Shown in pieces: positions 21,580 through 32,657 of a DNA stretch of 64,000 bases (position 1 is the stretch's first letter; each line of letters opens with the position of its first letter). The DNA lies in assembly GCF_000340215.1 (NCBI RefSeq), contig NW_006921532.1, positions 5,807,094-5,871,093 of the forward strand. The letters run 5' to 3'. The position numbers and the translations under genes were made by a program. Source of the stretch: Pseudocercospora fijiensis CIRAD86. Taxonomy: Eukaryota; Ascomycota; Dothideomycetes; Mycosphaerellales; Mycosphaerellaceae. The notes under the pieces were generated by a model. That model was given only the letters and a program-made list of their open reading frames with translations. It ran no database searches and was not told the origin of the DNA.

Positions 21580-24230
21580 TTTATATAAATAGCTTCTTCT
21601 TAGTATTATAATAGCGCTCTATTTAGTAGCGATAATAGTAACGATAGCTACTAGTCCGATATCGATAAGGATGCGGTTTACGACGTTAGTGCGCTCGGTA
21701 TAGAGCCGGAAGAGGAAATAGGCGAGATTGAGGCGTAAGAGGTAGTTGCAGGTTGCGAGAAGATTAGAGCGACTTATAGTATAGAATACGAGCCGAATAG
21801 CAGAGATAATAAGCCTCTCGTTGCTAGCGATATTATTAATAGTATATCGGTCGAGGAGGGTGCGCTAGACGTATTAAACCTAGCAATAGCACCGGATTAG
21901 TCGCGTTTAATAGATAGTATAAAGTACGTGCCTTTAGAAGGTATAAAGTGCGAGGTAGAAGTGCGCCTGCTGCTAAATAAGGCCTTCTTCGAAGGTGTAG
22001 ATTGCCGCAGTAAGGCCTTCGAGAAGTTAACTTCTAAAGACTGCTAGAATATGCTATAGCGATATTTCTAGCAGTTATAGACTAATAAGGTCTATAAGAA
22101 GTTAGCATTCTATACTAACGAGTATACGAGGGATCCGAAGTTTAAGAAGATAAACAATAGTAATATAATTAAGGTAGTAGTATCCGGAGCTAGGTAGAAG
22201 AAGACCTATCTATATAAGATAGCGATCTTCGTAGGAATTATTATTTATATATCCGCTGTCTAAATAGACGATAAGTCGGACTTCTAGCGGTCTAATAGAT
22301 ATTAGCCGTCTTATTCTATTACTAAGAATATGTCCGAGAAGAGGTTTAAGCAGTTAAAGGCCTATCTATAGTATAGCGAGCCTATCGAGTCGAGTAAGGG
22401 CAACCCGCCGTAGTTGTAGGTTTAGTAGATAGCTAACTACCTAAGAAGCCGGATTTCGAAGGTTTATACACCTAGTACTAACGTTAGCCTAGATAAGGTC
22501 CTCGTACGGTTTACTAGACGCTCTTCTTATATAATAATAATAAAAGGCAAGCCCTACCCTATCGGCTATTATATACTAGCTCTATGTTGTGCTAGATTTA
22601 TCGTTTCTTAGTTATTCTCGTTACCTACTAAGAAGTAGGGTTTTAAGAAGGCAAGAATACCTCCTAGCTTCGAAGGTCTAATTCTCGTCTATAAAGAGCT
22701 TACCGAGGACTAAATAAATAAGCGGAGCTAGCGCAACCGTCGTACTATTAAAGCCGATAGTTAGAAAGGTAGAAACCGGCGTAGAAGGGTAAAGAATATT
22801 AATATAGGTAATTAGGTTAATACTCCGCCGAGCCTTTACAAGTACGCCGACCTCTACGCGAGGCTACTAGCGGTTACAACCGAGCTAGTTATAGCGCAGT
22901 CTATTAACCTTAGGTCGCAGTTATCGAGGCTTTATAGAGCCGTCCTATTACTTCTATTATAACTGCTATTCTAGGAGCGATTCTACTACGTTTACCTAGA
23001 TAATCTATTTAATAATATACCTCTCTTTGCTATCCTTAGATAGTATAGTATCGCTATAACTAGTACGGTACGAGCTAGGTCGAAGAACTAGCCGTAGGCG
23101 GGTGCCTTATTCTCGATACCCTCTAGTAAGACTATTAAGCTACATCGCAAGTCGATACGGTTTCCCTTCGATATACAGCTTTATAGGGCAATTTATAATA
23201 TAGCGGCGCCTATCTAGTAGGACAGAAATCTCGTTTAAATGCTAACAACTAGTTACTAGCCTATAGACCGAGAATCGAGGGAACGACGGAAGCCGAGAGA
23301 CACTAACGCCTATATTCGTAACTACGTTAGGCTATACTAGACCGAAGGCAAGGAGGTTAAATATATACCGAAATACGCCGCTTATTATAATAACTATATA
23401 GGTAGTGTCGACATTTACGACTAGCTTAGGTTCTATTATAGCACTTAATATAAGGCCTTTAAGCCGTAGTATCCGCTATTCTACTTCCTTCTCGACGTAG
23501 CTATAATTAACGCCTATCTCTTATGCTGTAACGCTTCTATAGCTAACAAGGTAAGGGATCCAACCCTTATATAGTAGCGTAACTTCCGTATACAACTCGC
23601 CTAGAATTTAGTCTAATAAGGAGCCTTAGTATTAGGTCCTATTCGAATAGTAGAGAGAGAGGCTGCCGTAGTAGTAGCAAGAAGCCTGCCTCGCACACCT
23701 AATAGCCGCTTTACGAGTAGCTACATATACGCTAATTATAACGCAGGCGTAGCGAGGCCTCGTCGTTACTACTTTAAGAAGGGAGATAGTATTCCGGACA
23801 ACTTGCTACGGCTTAATCGCAGTTATAGGTATATAATAAAGGTTACTCTTATAAAGCCGAAGAGATACTAGCTCTATAAACTAACTCGTACTAGTTAGAA
23901 GCTTAAGTAGTAGCCTATTAACCTATATAGAAGACGAGAATACGAGGCTACGAAGACCTACCTTAATTGCGGACCTAAATATAACCTATATAGTCTATGC
24001 CGCTATAACTAGCATAATATTAACGATATCCGCGCTTACCGAGAGGCTTAGAGGCTAGTATTTGCTAACGACCGACCTTTAACTGCTAATAACTCGACTT
24101 CTACGAGTACTTTAGCTATTATAATACCGGCTCGGCGGCCTTCTATTAAGCCTATAATAACGACGATAATAATACCTTTAGCTCCTTTACTTCCTTTGTT
24201 AAATCTACTATATTAGACGCTAATTAATTA
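21580..24230 (+). pseudogene. PiggyBac-type (DDE_Tnp_1_7) transposase remnant
   Basis: A single plus frame (codon starts leaving remainder 1) carries the PiggyBac core. In order: MSEKRFKQLKAYL (22,330), YLRSRISKVYTPSTNVSLDK (about 22,438-22,497, first catalytic Asp region), VRFTRRSSYIIIIKGKPYPI (22,507), YVYLDNLFNNIPLF (about 22,990, second Asp), then NLV-MLTTSY and YIPKYAAYYNNYIGSVDIYD (about 23,366-23,425, third Asp region). The C-terminal part has a Cys motif (NCGPKYNLYSLCRYN, about 23,968-24,012), as expected for the PiggyBac C-terminal Cys-rich domain. Only RIP-type stops break the frame. Terminal repeats and a TTAA target site were not identified. Confidence 0.85.
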
Positions 24231-24756
24231 AACTCGGAGGCTTTAATAACCTCTTCCTTAATTTAAGAGCCTTCTATAGTAGTAGGCTCTTCCTTTACTA
24301 TAACCCCCTTACGTACAGCCTACGCTTGCTACTACTACTATACGTTTAAATCTACCCTTAAGTCCTTTACCTACGCTTCTACCTTGTTAAGGCGCTTAAG
24401 AATTGCCTTAGACTAGTTACTAGCAGTCGACAATCGCTACTTTAATAGACTTCGTAGTAGTACGAGCTACCGTATCTTTTTTACGCTTAATTTAATGCCT
24501 TTCGAGCGGAGCCTACGGCGCTAACGAGACTCTTCCCTAGTACGGAAGTGCGTACGTAGCTATTATAAGTTAGTATCTATATTCTATAGGTCTATAGTCT
24601 ATAAACCTCTCGCTTTAGTGTGCTTAGTAGCATTGTATTCCTTTACTTGCTTAGGTTTAACTAGCAAAGTTAATCTCTGAGGGTGCGGCGGCCTATAAAC
24701 TACCCTCCTTACTAACCCTAATCGACACCCTATCCGGAGCGAGGTCGGCTGCAAAG

Positions 24757-24882
24757 GAAGGCCTAATCGGCGTTCGCCGCACCACCAAAATTAACATAGA
24801 AAGTGGAACCATTAGTGGGACTAGTTCGCCAAGAATCACCGAGATAACCTTTAAAGGGATACAAGAAGAAGGCCTAATCGGC
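24757..24882. repeat. 15-bp direct repeat flanking 96 bp at the repeat/gene border
   Basis: GAAGGCCTAATCGGC occurs at 24,757-24,771 and again at 24,868-24,882, right at the transition from RIP-affected to normal DNA. It could be an old duplication or a degraded element end. Confidence 0.6.
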
Positions 24883-25283
24883 AAGCACGGCTCTGGGCAG
24901 CGGAACCTGAACGTGCGCTCGCATCCTGCACTCCGCATCTTGAACGGCTGGCGCTGCGTCTGAGTTGCGACCACCGAAGATGGCGCGCGGGATCATCGTT
25001 GTTGTCGGTGTCGCACAAGTGGAGAAAACATTAGGCTCAACAGTAGTGAAGGTAGGACGATGCTTCAATTCGCGTCTCTCTGTCTTCCTCTTCTCCGCCA
25101 TTCCAGTACTGCTTGCTCCTGCAGGATCTCTCCTTGGAAATACATACGACATTACCGCTTGCGATTATCGAATTTGAAGGAATCAAGAGCTAGTATAAGG
25201 TGCTGGGTTGTAGGGTTTGGTGGAGCTTGGTCGGTACCAGTTTTGTTTGTTCCGCGGGCAAGCTCTGTGTCTCGACTCCAGCG

Positions 25284-26808
25284 ATGAGCGACATTGAAAA
25301 GAAAGGCCCCCAGGCCGCAGACTATCAAGAGCAGCTGCAGAATTTGAAGCTGGCGCAGGAAGATGGCACGTTTGTGCCACCGTCCGCAGAAGAAGAGCAA
25401 AAGGTCATTCGCAAGCTGGATTGGCGATTGCTTCCACTTGTGTTTGTCCTCTACTCTCTCGCTGTGCTGGATCGCAGCAACCTGGGAAATGCAAGGCTGG
25501 CGGGTATGGAGGATGATATCGACTTGAGCGGTGATCGGTACAACCTTCTTGGAACCATCTTCTACATTGCATACATTATATCGCAATGGACCTTGATCGG
25601 CTGGAAACAGTTCAAGCCCCACCGATACTGCGCTGTTGCGGTATTTTTCTGGGGGTTCGTGGCCTCCATCCAGGCGACCGCGTTTAATTGGGGCGGACTC
25701 ATGGCATGCCGATTCGCATTGGGAGTGGCGGAAGCCATGTTCGGACCAGGCGTTCCTCTATACTTGACCTATTTCTACCCTCGAGAGAAGGTCGGCTTCC
25801 GGCATGGCGTCTTCCTTAGTGGAGCAGCCATGGCAAATGCTTATGGAGGTGCTTTGGCATATGGTATCAGCCAGATCCGCGGCTCCGTCGCTCCTTGGCG
25901 TATCCTGTTCCTGATCGAAGGTTTGCCAACCCTGGTTGTTGCGGTTGTGACTTGGTTCGTGTTGCCGGACAGTATCAGCACATCACCTTTCTTGAACGAG
26001 AGGGAGAAGCAGGTGGCTCTGCATATGGTCGCCAGAAATCAGCGCCTCGATATTGGTCAGGAAGGCGGCGAAACTGGTGTGAGGTTCAAAGAGTTGCTGG
26101 AAGCATTCAAAGATCCGAAGTCGTTCCTTCCTGGCATCATGTACTTTGGCTGGTATGTGTTATCGGCAATACGTGCATACTCGATTTGCTGACCTTTGCC
26201 ACAGTAACGTCTCCTTTGCATCTTTGCCACTTTTCCTGCCAACGATTATCTCGGAATTTGGGACCTTCACCAGGATCCAGTCCAATGGTTTGTCGGCACC
26301 ACCATATGTCTTTTGCTTCTTCATGATCGTCTTGCTATGCTGGCTGTCGGATCGCTTCAAGGTTCGAGGACCATTTGTAGCTCTCGCAGCCACCATTGCT
26401 GCGATCGGATTTATTGTCAATGCCACGGCGGATGGTGTAGGACCAAGATACTTCTCATGCTTCTTCTCAGTGTGCATCTTCGCATCCGTGGCGCTTCTGC
26501 TCGCATGGACCGCCAGTATGCACTCGAGCGAGAGCAAAAGAGGTGGCGGCTATACCATCTTGGCCACGATAGGACAGTGTGGGCCGTTGCTAGGCACCAA
26601 CGTATTCCCCGAAAGCGAAAAGCCGCGATACACGAAAGGACTTTGGATCTCGGCAGCGATGTGCTTGATGGTGGCTGCTGTTGCGGTCATCTTATCGCTG
26701 TGGATCATTTATGAGAATAGAAAGCTAGACAAGGAGGGAGTGCCTGACGAGCAGGAGCTGGAAGACACGAGTATGGGCCAACCACGCAAACAGAAGTTAG
26801 TATGGTAA
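25284..26808 (+). CDS. MFS anion:cation symporter, Dal5/allantoate permease type
   Basis: Predicted 490-residue plasma-membrane transporter in two exons (25,284-26,152 and 26,205-26,808). The 52-nt intron (GTATGT...CACAG) joins MYFG-C-NVSFASLP in phase. The ATG at 25,284 (MSDIEKKGPQA) gives the usual short acidic cytosolic N-terminus. The motif VIRKLDWRLLPLVFVLYSLA followed by LDRSNLGNARLAGM is typical of the ACS family of major facilitators, as is CRFALGVAEAMFGPGVPLYL and the GALAYGI helix. About 12 membrane segments are visible. Family members carry allantoate, pantothenate, nicotinate or related organic anions; the substrate here cannot be read from sequence. It is the first intact gene after the transposon block, with the border only about 0.6 kb upstream. 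Confidence 0.9.
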
Positions 26809-27119
26809 CAGCGAGGGAAATGACAGTAAAATGAAAACTCAGAGATGGGATCAAAGAAGTGAAATTCAGATGTCAATGTCCATTCTCAATGAGCCGTATC
26901 TCTGAATCTGAAACATCCATTCTCAGAACTCTCAACCATCAATCATGCCTCCGTAATCATCGGTCACAATTTCAGTGCATCCTCCGTCGGTAAAAGTGAA
27001 GTGAAGTGAAGAAGCAAATGCGCATTCACTGTCGTGGTAGACTTGGTAACGCCAGTTCATGCAAGAGTCGTGGTCATGAAGTCATGCTTGTCCCATCGTC
27101 GACTCGATGTTCGGCGCGC
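26809..27119. other. Intergenic, no gene seen
   Basis: Shared 3' region of the permease gene (plus) and the metallothionein gene (minus). It contains a short GTGAA repeat at about 26,995-27,010. No coding signal. Confidence 0.6.
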
Positions 27120-27266
27120 TCACTGTTTAACAGGACCATAAACCAGTTAGCCTTGTGCGTGTCTCCGCCACCAGCTCGATTCCTGGATACTTACGGAGCA
27201 CTTGCAGTCGCCTGGGCTGCAGGAGCAGCTGGAGCAGGAGCAAGAGGAGTTTCCGCAGCCACCCAT
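27120..27266 (-). CDS. Copper-metallothionein-like peptide (24 aa, 7 Cys)
   Basis: Exon 1 (27,266-27,195) encodes 24 residues starting MGGCGNSSC and ending GDCKCS, with Cys at 4, 9, 11, 14, 16, 21 and 23 and no aromatic residue. A consensus donor GTAAGT follows. The 72-nt intron (27,194-27,123) has a GCTAAC branch site and ends AACAG, and the next triplet is TGA, so the coding sequence ends immediately after splicing. Seven Cys in about 25 residues with Cys-x-Cys pairs is the pattern of the Neurospora-type Cu-thioneins, which also contain an intron. The leader is CAACA-rich with a CAAAATGG start context, and a TATA-like gtatatg lies about 125 bp upstream (27,389-27,395). Role: cytosolic copper buffering, inferred from family. 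Splicing exactly before the stop should be checked; unspliced read-through would add 16 unrelated residues. Confidence 0.72.
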
Positions 27267-29343
27267 TTTGACTGTTGTGGTGATGTTTGGGAGTGTTTGG
27301 TAGAGTTTGGTGTTGTTCTGTGGTGGTGTTGTCGATGTGATTGTTGTTGTTGCTGATGAGAGAGTTCAGGTGGGGTGAAGAGGGGTCTCATATACGCGGT
27401 GAAGAAGATCACGTGCGGTGTCGCCGCGCCGCGCGTGGTTTTTGCGCGGGCGCGGGCGCGGGCGCGGGCAGGCACGTCGGCCAAGGCACTTGACAAAGGA
27501 AAGCTGCCACTCCCACTCGCACAAACCTCTCACCCAAGCTTACTTCCGTGTTCGGTCGACTGTGAGCTGTCATTCGCCGACAGTCCCACTTTGCCTTTCC
27601 ATGCGTTCCTTTTGCGTGGGCATGCCGGAGAGCGTCTGATCTGCCGCGCTGCACGCCTCACTGCTCCGAAGGCGTGCTCAGAACAATAATGCCCGATGAA
27701 AGTATAGCATCCTACGATGATCGTGACATCTGGCCTGACGGTGGGGTGGGGGAGGTGGCGACGTGGCGACGTGGCGACGTGGCGACGTGGATGTAGTATT
27801 GCATGCCAATCGTGGCATCTGCAAGAGCCTGGAGCCAACGAGCAAGCTTTAGGCGAATGACTGGCCGAGCTCGATGGAGCCCGCATGAAGATGCTCGGAA
27901 GGGACAGACGAAATGGTCTATCAGATTGGCGTGGATCAAGAGCGCGAGCTCACAATTGGCTCTGAGGCGCGAGCACATGCGGAGAGTGCCCACAAGCTGG
28001 TGAAATGTGCTCATCGCTCAGAGAAAGACGGCAGAGGGAGAGTGAGTCGCGGAGTAGTTCTACGAGGATGTGGTCAAGTATAGAATAGCCAGACACCCAT
28101 CAAGGTGCCCCAACGCATGCTACACCGCTTGGCTTTACTGCAGACCTCAATTATTTCTGCATGAATCTCTGCCATGGAGCTCGAAACCGTTTCCATACTG
28201 ACAACTCGGCGGGACTGCACTCCAACCTCTACCTGAAGCGTGTTGACCGGGAGACCTTGCCTCAGCCCGCCTATTCCGCCCACGAGACGGCATGGCATTG
28301 CGATCATGTGGGATGGCGCCGAATCCTGTGCTCGCCGGCAGGATGCTCTTGGTCATGATGGCAGATCACGCTGTGGTAGCTGATGCAGCCTTGTTGGAGT
28401 TTACAGGTACCATCGTGAAAACCAGGATTTCCACTGTTGAACGTGGGCAGGTAGCAGGAGTCGATGCATGTTCACCATCGGCATGCCTCCGATACCCGTG
28501 CCTTGCCCATTCGCGGCAATGAGCAAGAAGAGGGAGAGGGTGCAACACATGGGAGATAAAGGCTGGCAGAGTATCACCGTCAAGGGGATAGCGAGACTGC
28601 TGAACAGCAATGCTTCGGAAAGATCACTACAAGACGACGTGAGTAGAACGAGAGACTCTCCTGACCATCCTCCAGGCACAATCCCTTCCAGCTTCTACCC
28701 GTAGTACCGCACGCGCTTTCTATAGTCGTTTTTGACTTTTTGGAGACGTGCTTTGCAGTAAACACCCTGAGGTGAACGATGCCGGAACAATCGCCGCGTG
28801 TTGAGCATTTGTGGACTACAGCGTACCTGATTGAGATTTGAGTACCAAAAATGGGATGGTGATACGACAGGGTCGTGAAAGGAAATCGAGAACATATCAC
28901 GAAGAAAAACCGAGCAGGCCTGAGACCATCATTCGTGGAGACTCACGCGGTCGAGAGCGCGCATGCAAACCATTTACTCAAAGCAAAAAATGTTTCAGTG
29001 GAGGCGCACGCATGCAAGACCATTGATCTGATCATGTCTTTGTGCCTGAAAGCTCCGCTACGCATCGAAAAGAACACCACCTGTCAAGGCTTTGTGGCTG
29101 TCCTCGCCGTGCTTCTGCGCCTGTCTTGACTTACATGCAAGATCTCCGGACCAGCTTGAAGCAAGACTACAGGACTCTCGAAGACAGGTCTCGGGCGCAA
29201 GCCAAACAGCAGCCTACACCATGGGCCAGCTAAGACAGCATGAGTGCGTCCTTGTACAAAATGGGCTTCATTGCCATGAAACTGGTCCTGCGTTCTATCA
29301 AGCAGGGAATCCGAGATCTCTTTCATCTGATAGCAAAACCACG
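27267..29343. other. Intergenic region with minisatellites, no convincing gene
   Basis: It contains the metallothionein promoter, a (GCGGGC)n run at 27,444-27,470, and four and a half copies of GTGGCGAC at 27,755-27,790. Several short frames exist on both strands (for example minus 28,307-28,074), but none shows a recognisable domain, good start context or supporting splice sites. I would not annotate a gene here. Confidence 0.55.
27389..27395 (-). promoter_or_regulatory. TATA-like box of the metallothionein gene
   Basis: Minus-strand GTATATG about 125 bp upstream of the ATG, followed by a pyrimidine-rich stretch and a CAACAACAACAATC leader. It is a plausible core promoter; no experimental support. 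Confidence 0.4.
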
Positions 29344-31549
29344 ATGAGAACCTACAAGTCAGCATTCGACAAGACAGCTTTCGACATGATGGAACCTAGG
29401 GATATCAGCAGCAACAACGCTTCGAGCAATCGCACTTGCGCCAAGCGTCGCAAAACCACGAATGATGGCGAATATATCTCTCCAGACGATGGTGACATTG
29501 ACAAAGAGGCATCTGTTGTGCAGACTCTGTATGGCGTTCCCACTCGTCATGGGCAGATAACCTGGCATACTTCGATGCCAGCCTACACCAGCAAGCCGGA
29601 TACCACAGGCAGTGCTCTTGTCCTTCGGTGAGTGAAGCAAAGAACATAATAGAGAACTCTGACTGACCCTTCCCTACAGATATGTTGAGGACACTAATTC
29701 CGACACCAAACTTACAAGGCTTCACACCATGGTCATGCGTAGTCCCTTCCTCAAGGATGTTGTTCGTCGACTCTTCGAGAATTACCCCGGCGAGCCATCT
29801 GCACACATGGAGGAACCAAAATATGCTCCGCCTTTCCGTCCCTTCTTCCACCAATGGGCGAAGCTTCAATACATCTATGTCCGAACGGCCGCATCCGATC
29901 CAGCAGGAGCGGCGCAACTCGCTGCCGTTCTCGGTGTGCTTAAAGAAGAGATCGGCGGGAGCAGCATGCAGGATATCAAGAATCTTGCGCGGAACGGGGA
30001 AGTTACCTTCGACAGCCTCTGGGCGATGTTTCCACCAGGCTGTCCCGTTATCAGCGGTCAAGGCTCGAGCCAGCATCTGTACTTGGTTGATGATGCTCAG
30101 TACTTTACGGACAGGGAAGGTAGAAAAGTCTTTCAGCTTGTCTTGAAGGATATCGATCACAATGGTAGCGTCTTTGGCTGGCGCAAATCAACAAACATCG
30201 TAGCTGGGTTCGATGGCACTATGGGTATCGATCAGCTTCCTGCTGTGCCAGTACATCTCCATTTTGATGCGAATGCAGTGGAGGAGGCCGCTACCATTCG
30301 CGGCACAAGAGTTGCCAAACTCATATCTGAGGGAGTGGCGTATCGGTCTCATGAGGGGTTGGCCGACATTCACAGCATGGGTCAGAGATATCTCTCCGGC
30401 CGTGTGGTCGCCGACTCGAAATCTTACGTTCAGCAAACCTCAGGCAAGAGCCGCTTAGAGAATGAGACTGGCAACATGTCGACTTCACCTGGCCGACTGC
30501 AAGCATTGCTCCCGAAACAGCCCAATCAGCAAAACGCAGGATTAAGCCTGGAGGGCTACACCTACCTCTCCGTGATGGAAAACTTCAACTTACACCCAGT
30601 GCTCTCAGTTGGCAAAACCAACTTACGCGAGACCGTGGACAACCCCGACGACCGTTCAGGATCGAATCTCCTCAACCAACACGGCTGGACGACATCAGTC
30701 TTCGGCAGTCCACCAGAAGCCTTCGTCCGTCCCATCGTACGAGGTTACTGCTTAACTTCCAAACTCTGGGCCACCTTCAACGTAACCAACATCTCCGACA
30801 TCACCTGGAACGCCAACGCCTTCGACGCACTCGTTATGCAACCAGCACGCAAAAAGCTTCTCGAAGCCCTCATCAAACAACAACAAATCTATAAAACCGA
30901 CTCCCAAGTCGACGATGTCATCGCAGGGAAAGGTCAAGGTCTCGTCTTACTTCTCCCAGGCCCTCCAGGAACAGGAAAAACTCTGACCGCCGAGTCGATC
31001 GCCGACCGTCTCCAGATCCCTCTCTACGCAGTCAGCGCCAGCGAACTCGGCGACACAGTCGCAGCAATCGAGGAGAAATTCGGCCAAGTCCTTCAACTCG
31101 CTGCGCAATGGAATGCAGTCCTTCTCCTCGACGAAGCCGATGCGTTTCTCGAAAAGCGAGTCGATCATTTCTCGGCTCGAGATCGCAACAAACGCGTCGC
31201 CGCCTTCTTACGCATTTTGGAATATTACAAAGGTATTCTGATCCTCACAACCAACAGGATGATCAGTTTTGATGATGCTTTCTACTCGCGCATTCATCTG
31301 ACTTTGCCATTCAAGGCGCTTGATGTGGAGTCGAGGAAGGGGATTTGGAAGAATTTTCTGCGTGGGGCTGAGATTTCTGAGGACGAGATTCGAGAGTTCG
31401 CTGAAGAGGATTTGAATGGGAGGCAGATTAAGAATATCATGAAGATGGCTAGATTGTTGGCGAAGGCGAATGAGGAGGCTTTGGGGGCTGGACATGTCAG
31501 GGAAGTTATGGGTGTTGCGAGGGAGGATGCTGAGGGTTTGATTGAGTGA
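29344..31549 (+). CDS. AAA+ ATPase with N-terminal DUF7025-like domain
   Basis: Two exons (29,344-29,627 and 29,680-31,549), with a 52-nt intron (GTGAGT...CTACAG) that continues SALVLR-YVEDTNSD in frame. The product is 717 residues from the ATG at 29,344. ATG 29,386 (MMEPRDISS) and ATG 29,221 are alternatives in the same frame. The C-terminal AAA module shows Walker A GPPGTGKTLTAES (about residue 522), Walker B VLLLDEADAF (about 576), sensor-1 ILILTTNR (about 617) and a following SRIHLTLPF that holds the likely Arg finger. The upstream 400 residues match the layout of the fungal DUF7025-AAA family, where the N-terminal half is of unknown role. Such proteins are abundant in Pezizomycotina. Function is ATP-driven remodelling of an unknown substrate. 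There is no organelle-targeting signal. Confidence 0.85.
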
Positions 31550-31783
31550 TGCGATGCGATACTGGCGGGAGGTTGAGAAGGGGAAGGAGTGTCCAGTTTT
31601 GAAGCTTCTCTCTCCAGGTATGCTATCTCCGCTATTGCTTCTCCCGTCCTGAACTTCTCTCCATCACGTTCAACTTCCCACAGAACGCTCGAGAGAGGCG
31701 TTTGGATCATTTCTCTTTGCCACAGATATCATGGCCGTCGACTTAGCGCCCCTGCGATGCTCATAGGCGATCTCAGGCGCCTC

Positions 31784-32417
31784 TCATTGAAATGTGATCT
31801 TCCAGGCCCATTTGTGACGATGAAACGATCGGCCCATGCAGCCAAGATACTCCTGGATATCTTCTGGGGTGTCTGAATTGAGCATTGGCGGACCAATATC
31901 AACGGCAACATCTTTCAAGAAGAACGCATTTGCAAAGCAGCGACGTCTTGAATGACGGAGCGCTTTTCCCGCTGACAGAATATAGGCTGATCGTATCTTC
32001 TTTCTTGACTCGACACCAATAGCTGACAGCCACTGGTTCATTCTCTCGCGCATCCAGTCAATGTAATTCTCAAGGACGATAAGAGTCACGTTATTATCGT
32101 AGTGGTACGGGAGTAGTTCTTGGCGGAGCACACGACAAACTCTTGTAATGGCAGGCTGCGGCAGCTGCTTGTTCTGCTCGGTCGTGCTCTCCAATATCCA
32201 CGGTCCCGCACTCGCTTTTTCGATAGTCGAGGCTTTGAGTCGTTTCGCGGCATCGTCTGCCACCATCTGTCCGATCCCGACCCAGAGCTCTGGTGGAAGA
32301 TCGAGGAGCCTGAAGGGCTGACCACAAATTAGTTATGTGCCGCTGTCGTCGAAGATTGCAACTCACTTTGTCCTGCTCTTGGCGCGTGCCACCGCCTGTG
32401 TGCAACACGGTCGCCAT
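31784..32417 (-). CDS. Short F-box-like protein (194 aa)
   Basis: Exon 1 (32,417-32,367) encodes 17 residues (MATVLHTGGGTRQEQDK). A 49-nt intron (GTGAGT...GGTCAG) leads in phase 0 into exon 2 (32,317-31,784), which begins PFRLLDLPPELWVGIGQMV. The block F-R-L-L-D-L-P-P-E-L-W is the usual start of a fungal F-box or F-box-like domain, so the spliced model places it at residues 18-35. The rest contains CRVLRQELLPYHYD and Arg/Lys-rich helices, as in the many lineage-specific Dothideomycete F-box-like proteins. Likely role: substrate adaptor of an SCF ubiquitin ligase, by family only. Without the intron the F-box motif would be lost, which supports this splice model. Confidence 0.75.
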
Positions 32418-32657
32418 AGCTGTTGGTGTGATAACTGGAGAAGATTTTGATTTGGAGTTTCGAAGTTGAAATTTCGAAGTGACTACTTGAAGGGCTGGGG
32501 ACCCGCTTGCCGTCTTGCACATGTGAAATGGTGAGGCGAAACTTTAAAACGTGAGGGAAGGCACGTCTGAAGCAGCAGGCTCAGAGCTCAGAGATGGCAA
32601 GCAATACATTTGACACAATGAAATCATTTAGTATTTTCGATATACACAAGCTTCCTC

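Larger units (their letters stand above)
1..24690. other. RIP-mutated transposon compartment
   Basis: The whole stretch is almost empty of the dinucleotides CA and TG and full of TA, while CG and CC remain common. In the coding remnants this turns Gln (CAA/CAG) and Trp (TGG) codons into TAA/TAG, so long frames stay in phase and are broken only by TAG/TAA. This is the signature of fungal repeat-induced point mutation. Four former mobile or mobile-like genes are recognisable. The composition changes abruptly at about 24,690, where normal dinucleotide use and real genes begin. Confidence 0.93.

Noticed and set aside
1..24690. Long frames interrupted mostly by TAG could suggest a recoded stop codon.
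   Set aside because: TAA also occurs at former Gln sites, CA/TG depletion extends through non-coding DNA and LTRs, and the genic half uses normal stops. RIP explains all of it.
25152..25622. 156-codon minus-strand ORF over the start of the MFS gene.
   Set aside because: Opposite strand of a well-supported transporter; no motif and no splice support.
27755..27790. GTGGCGAC tandem repeat as a possible regulatory array.
   Set aside because: Short and simple, about 490 bp from the metallothionein start, with no sign of functional arrangement. Treated as a minisatellite.
27375..27886. Overlapping Arg/Ala-rich ORFs on both strands upstream of the metallothionein gene.
   Set aside because: They arise from GCGGGC and GTGGCGAC simple repeats and have no protein-like features.
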